The notes under the pieces are model-generated. The model saw only the letters and a list, made by a program, of their open reading frames with translations. It was not told the DNA's origin and ran no database searches. Shown piece by piece: positions 60,044 to 64,000 of a stretch of DNA of 64,000 nucleotides. The stretch comes from Gamsiella multidivaricata (taxonomy: Eukaryota > Mortierellomycota > Mortierellomycetes > Mortierellales > Mortierellaceae). The stretch's first letter is position 1, and every line of letters begins with the position of its first letter. The position numbers and the translations under genes were made by a program. Location: the NCBI RefSeq assembly GCF_025024155.1, contig NW_026251713.1:496001-560000 (forward strand), in the 5' to 3' direction.

Positions 60044-63000
60044 CTACCATAGATCGCACTTTGTATCGGGGTTCATGTGTGAGCGGGGTTTGCAATTAAA
60101 AACTTCTGCAAAGTGCTTGGAGTTCTGAACGGCTCCGTTGACGCGCCATCGTGCAGGCGCATGCGGATCCGTTCGGAGCTATTCATACACAAAAAAAAAA
60201 AAAAAAAAAAGTTGATCTACTGTTAGCACATGGCAAGAGCGAGAGAGCAACAGTTCAGTATTAAACACGACGCCACATTCCAAGGCACACATACTCCTTC
60301 GATAGCAGAAGCTGGACGACGCTGCGAGCACCAGACACGAGCAAAGGACATGTAAAACAGTTGCTCGCGCGTATAGTCTTCAAGACCTGAGAGCAAATGG
60401 TTCTTGTGCCTGTTTTTCATGTGTAGAAGCAGCGAACGTTAGGTTTGTCTCCCATATTAAAGGCGATGTGCGGACCAAAAAGATGAGACACCTACTTGTT
60501 GCCACGAGGATCCGACTTGAAACGTGTCTGCCATGCATCAAAAGATCTCTTCAGTCTGTCGAGATAAACGTCCGTTAGAGATCAAGGGGTCGCATTTGGA
60601 AACATGACTGCAAGATAGCACCCGAATGGTAATTGATCGAAAAACGTACCCTCCGTTGTCAGCAAGGTTCTCACCCAGAGTGAGTTTACCGTTGACATGA
60701 TTCTCACGACCTTGAGGATCTTTGACCGTGAAGTTTCCATATTGGTCGATAAAGCATTGTGATCTCTCCTTGAACTCCTGCAGCGTCGAGTTGGACCACC
60801 ACTAACAAATAGTAAGGATATTCTGTAGTCAGTATTCTTCCTTGCCAAAGCGGTACTTCATAAATATGGCAGTGTATTTCTTACATCATTCAACTTGCCG
60901 CGAGCGTCGTACAATCGTCCTTCATTATCAAAGGCGTGCTATGAAAAAAGGAAGGACAAGGTCAGTAAAAGCGTAGTAAAAATGTGTGGACAAACAGATC
61001 AGTATTGCCTACACTTACAGTGAGCTCATGTCCAGCAACAACACCGATGCCTCCGTAGTTTAGGTACTCTGGGTTATCCCCATGGAAGAACGGTTGCTGA
61101 AGGATACCCGCAGGGAAGACAATCTCATTCGCGCTCGGATTGTAGTACGCATTCACGGTCTGAGGGTTCATCAGCCACTTGGCCTTATCCACAGGCTTAC
61201 CCAAGTCGCTCAGCATCTGCTGCATATCCCATGTCCTCGCCCGGATCTGGTTTCCGAAAAAGTCGGCCTTGTCAATCCCTAGATCCTTGAAGTAGTCCTC
61301 GAGCGATTCTGATGAAAGGATATTTGGCGACTCGACTGAGTATCCAATCTTCTGTACCAACAAATCAACCTTCTCGGTTGCGTTCAAAAGTGTCTCATTG
61401 TCGAGCCATTCCAGCTTTGAGAGTCCCTTCACAAACGCTGTGCGCAGCGAGCTGATGATGCTGTCGGCCATTTCTTTACTGTCGCCCTTGAACGCCTTTT
61501 GGATAAAGTAGTGGCCCGCCATCGCACCGAGAGCACCGTCGACAACATCCACACATGTTTCCCAGCGGGGGGTCACCAGATCTGCAGACACACCCTGCAA
61601 AGCCGCCCTGAGTTCCAACATGGGCTTACGATACTCGACCGCAAGGTTCGGCGAGAGTCGCTGGATCATGCGCCATGCAAAATAGTTCTGAAGCGTCAGC
61701 GCTGGAGTGTCTCTCAGAAGCGCATTCAGTTTCTCGAGATACTCGGGCATAGAGACGATGATCGGGTTAGGGGTCGTGGCACCAGTTCCAAGCAGTTTCT
61801 CGAGAGCCAAAGACCAATCAATTGTAGGAACCAACTCAGAGATCTGGGTTAGAGTGCGTGGATTGTAAGTGAGCTCCGAGTTGTCGAGGTCCTCTGGGTC
61901 GCTCGAGATGGCGGCGAGCAGCTTCTCGAACTCGACCACATTCTTGGCCACCTCAGGCCAGACAATAGGTCCGAGCTGCTCCTTATCCTCTCCCTTCCTA
62001 CTGCCCTTGCCCAAGACGATAGTGAACATCTCCTCGACAGCCTTTTGGTAGACGGCCACGATCTTCTCCTCGTCATAGTACTGCTTCGAAGGAAGCCCCA
62101 GTCCGCTTTCGCTCAGCTTGAAGACGTTCATCTCGGGATCTTTGGGATCCGAGTCGACATCGAACTCCACCATGGTCGCAACGCCGAGCCATGCCAATTG
62201 AGCGATCACCTGTGCCAACTCTTCTCTTTCTGCCCGGGCCAAATGTGCTGTTGCTCCTGCATCGTCACGCTTGCTGATTTCGTCGTTGTCCAGAAAAGTG
62301 TCCACGCGTGAGGGGATATCCTGCTGCTCTGATACCTCATCAAGTGCGGAGCCGCGGTAGGATGACTGAATCTGGTCTTCGTTCTCCTCTTCCGCGTCCT
62401 GCACTAATTGGATCCGCTGCACGTCTAAATTCCTGACCTTGGAGCTGGTGGTGATAGTCTTGGGGCGTGTGTTGACATTATTCAGGTTCTGAATCCTGCT
62501 CTGGAAAGACTTCATGGGGGCGTTAGTATCGATGACACTAGAGGGGACAGGGAAGGCCTTGACCATCTTCTGAACCAGATCCGCCAGGGGTTTGACGCCA
62601 ACCTCGGACATCTTTTTCTCATCCATGCAGCTCTCGTACAATGACTGAAGTTTGATCAGGTTGCGCTTCGAGGCATCGTCCTTGGTCCTCTGGACATTGT
62701 TGATCTCTGGTGAAAGGATACCGCGAATAGTTTCCTAAAACAGGCATGACATTGAACCACCTTAGCTCCTATGCAATGCGTGGTCTAGGATCTCTGTCAT
62801 GCTGGGAAACTGGCGAGGGAAGCACATACCTGATTTTGCTTTCTGACCAGGTTGAAGTATCCGATTTGAGCCTTGTCGTCTGGGATCGCCACCCGGTTTA
62901 TAAATCCACCGCCTTGAAACGAGCCAATGTGACATGATAGACGCAAGCAGCTTCTCGTTAGCATCAACGCATTTCTTTCAAGCAATCGCAGAGGTTTACG

Positions 63001-63766
63001 TGGTGATGGGGAAATGGGGAAGTATAAACTTACAATTGAAGTCAAAAAAATCCGTGCAAGGGTCCACTCCAGGTTTCATGTCCCTCAGAATATCGGCAGC
63101 CACGATCGTACACTCTCGCGAGGTGCAAATTCCCTATACACAAACACATACACACACCACTACATGATCAGTAAAGACACACTCACGTATTTTTCACAAG
63201 GAAAAAAAGAAAGAAAGAAAAAGAAATGCTTGTGAATGGGCAGAGTCCAACTTTACATTCTTTCCAGTCTCGGGCAGGGCCTCTTTGGCACGCACATACG
63301 CGCACAAGAACCCAACCGCCAAGAAAAAGAACGCCACGGCCATAGCTATGGCGTATTTTTCAGTTCTCGAGTAGTTGTTCTTGAAATTGAACAGCGCCCG
63401 TCGACAGGGCAGACAGCAGCAACCACAGAGCAGTCGCTGTAATCCCGTCGGTCGATCCTGTCCCGAGAACCGCTGGGCGTCAAGATCCGAGGTATGATGG
63501 ATCGGTGGAGGAGGTCCTCTACGACGGTATCCAGCGCCGGTATTCTGGTGGCCGTAAGAGCTTGGGTCTGGGCCAGAGATGTCTTCAGTCTCTTCAGACC
63601 AGTGTCGCTGATTGTTGTTGTTGTTGCTATTGCTAGGAAGACCAGAGGTCAGGTTGCGATTACTGTAGGAGTTTGGGAAGGAGGAACCAACACTGTGGCT
63701 GCTGGGTATGGAGGCGCGCCGTGGATGGTGGCCACTGAGGAGAGGAGTTGTGTCTGTGGAAGACAT
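60044..63766 (-). CDS. M13 family metallopeptidase (neprilysin/endothelin-converting-enzyme type), type II membrane protein
   Basis: Nine minus-strand exons: 63766-63257, 63133-63034, 62912-62830, 62734-61019, 60938-60885, 60801-60650, 60555-60496, 60409-60295 and 60178-60044, giving 974 aa. A 130-residue Ser/Asn-rich cytoplasmic head and a Cys cluster (LLCGCCCLPCRR, likely palmitoylated) precede one membrane anchor (YAIAMAVAFFFLAVGFLCAYV). The ectodomain has PCTDFFDFNCGGF, NAYYNPSANEIVFPAG, the zinc site HELTH (about 800-804, split between exons 4 and 5), GENLADNGG with the third zinc ligand Glu (about 865), YMSFARVWC, and the substrate-binding LRTDPHAPARWRVNGAVQN, ending in C-D-L-W as in the family. 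All catalytic residues are present. A charged insert (about 285-380) makes it longer than the usual 700-770 aa. It cleaves extracellular oligopeptides. Confidence 0.93.
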
Positions 63767-64000
63767 GGCTGGTTTGTGCTGTTAGGAGGACGTATTTGAA
63801 GTACGGAGTAAGGGCTGTAACGAATGTTGTTAGGAGAGTTGGGGTTGGGGCGAGGGTGTAGGGGGTGAGGTTCGTTTAATGGGGTGCTAATATTGGAATA
63901 TGGAATGAATGCAAGGAGGAAGGGAGTAAATTGCTCAGAAGCGTGTCCTGGCAAAAAGGCATCCAGATCTACGGAAAGAGCGTTGGGGAGTGAAAGGGAG
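63767..64000. other. Promoter region of the M13 peptidase gene
   Basis: Upstream flank of the minus-strand gene; the minus strand is C/T-rich. No TATA box or gene seen. Confidence 0.5.

Overview
The window is eukaryotic nuclear DNA from a filamentous fungus. Short GT-AG introns (mostly 50-340 bases, many 85-111) carry CTAAC/CTAAT-like branch sites, genes stand alone on both strands, core promoters are pyrimidine-rich and some have TATA boxes. The gene set (actin, profilin, Pmp3, eIF2-beta, CSN3, Rab18, RSC7-like protein, a Crinkler-type protein, an early-diverging-fungus 7TM receptor) suggests Mucoromycota, most likely a Mortierella relative. The lineage is inferred from gene content, not proven. 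All gene models below were spliced by eye from frame continuity and homology; exon coordinates are given in each entry.

Layout. 1-8.5 kb (+): the 3' end of a THUMPD3/Trm14-type tRNA methyltransferase, a 7-transmembrane receptor with a long low-complexity tail, and a fusion of a CDP-glycerol glycerophosphotransferase-like domain with an endonuclease/exonuclease/phosphatase (EEP) domain. 9.5-22 kb: Pmp3 (-), a polyglutamine protein (+), eIF2-beta (+), an ETT1/Nro1-like protein (+), profilin (-), and a PAXBP1/GCFC-like splicing-associated protein (+). 22.5-31 kb (-): a complete three-module Crinkler (ubiquitin-like header, P-loop NTPase, PD-(D/E)XK-like tail), a secreted cysteine-rich membrane-anchored protein, and COP9 signalosome subunit 3. 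31-43 kb (+): Rab18, a 170-base miniature inverted-repeat element, actin, an RSC7/Swp82-domain protein that also carries PHD fingers, and an Arf-like GTPase with a degenerate P-loop. 43-48 kb (-): a full-length ABCC/MRP transporter. 48-53.5 kb: gene-poor, with decayed ORFs, a transposase N-terminal fragment and one weak hypothetical gene. 53.5-64 kb: a secreted candidate kexin-processed precursor (+), a small orphan protein (-), an ER-lumenal Scj1-like DnaJ protein (+), and an M13 (neprilysin-type) membrane metallopeptidase (-).

The genes form no operon or cluster. Most are housekeeping (cytoskeleton, translation, chromatin, splicing, protein turnover, ER folding). The accessory content is the Crinkler, the secreted cysteine-rich protein, the kexin-type precursor, the GT-EEP fusion and the element remnants. 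Three housekeeping genes show extreme exons: actin has an intron directly after its start codon, and eIF2-beta and profilin each end in an exon that contributes only the stop codon.
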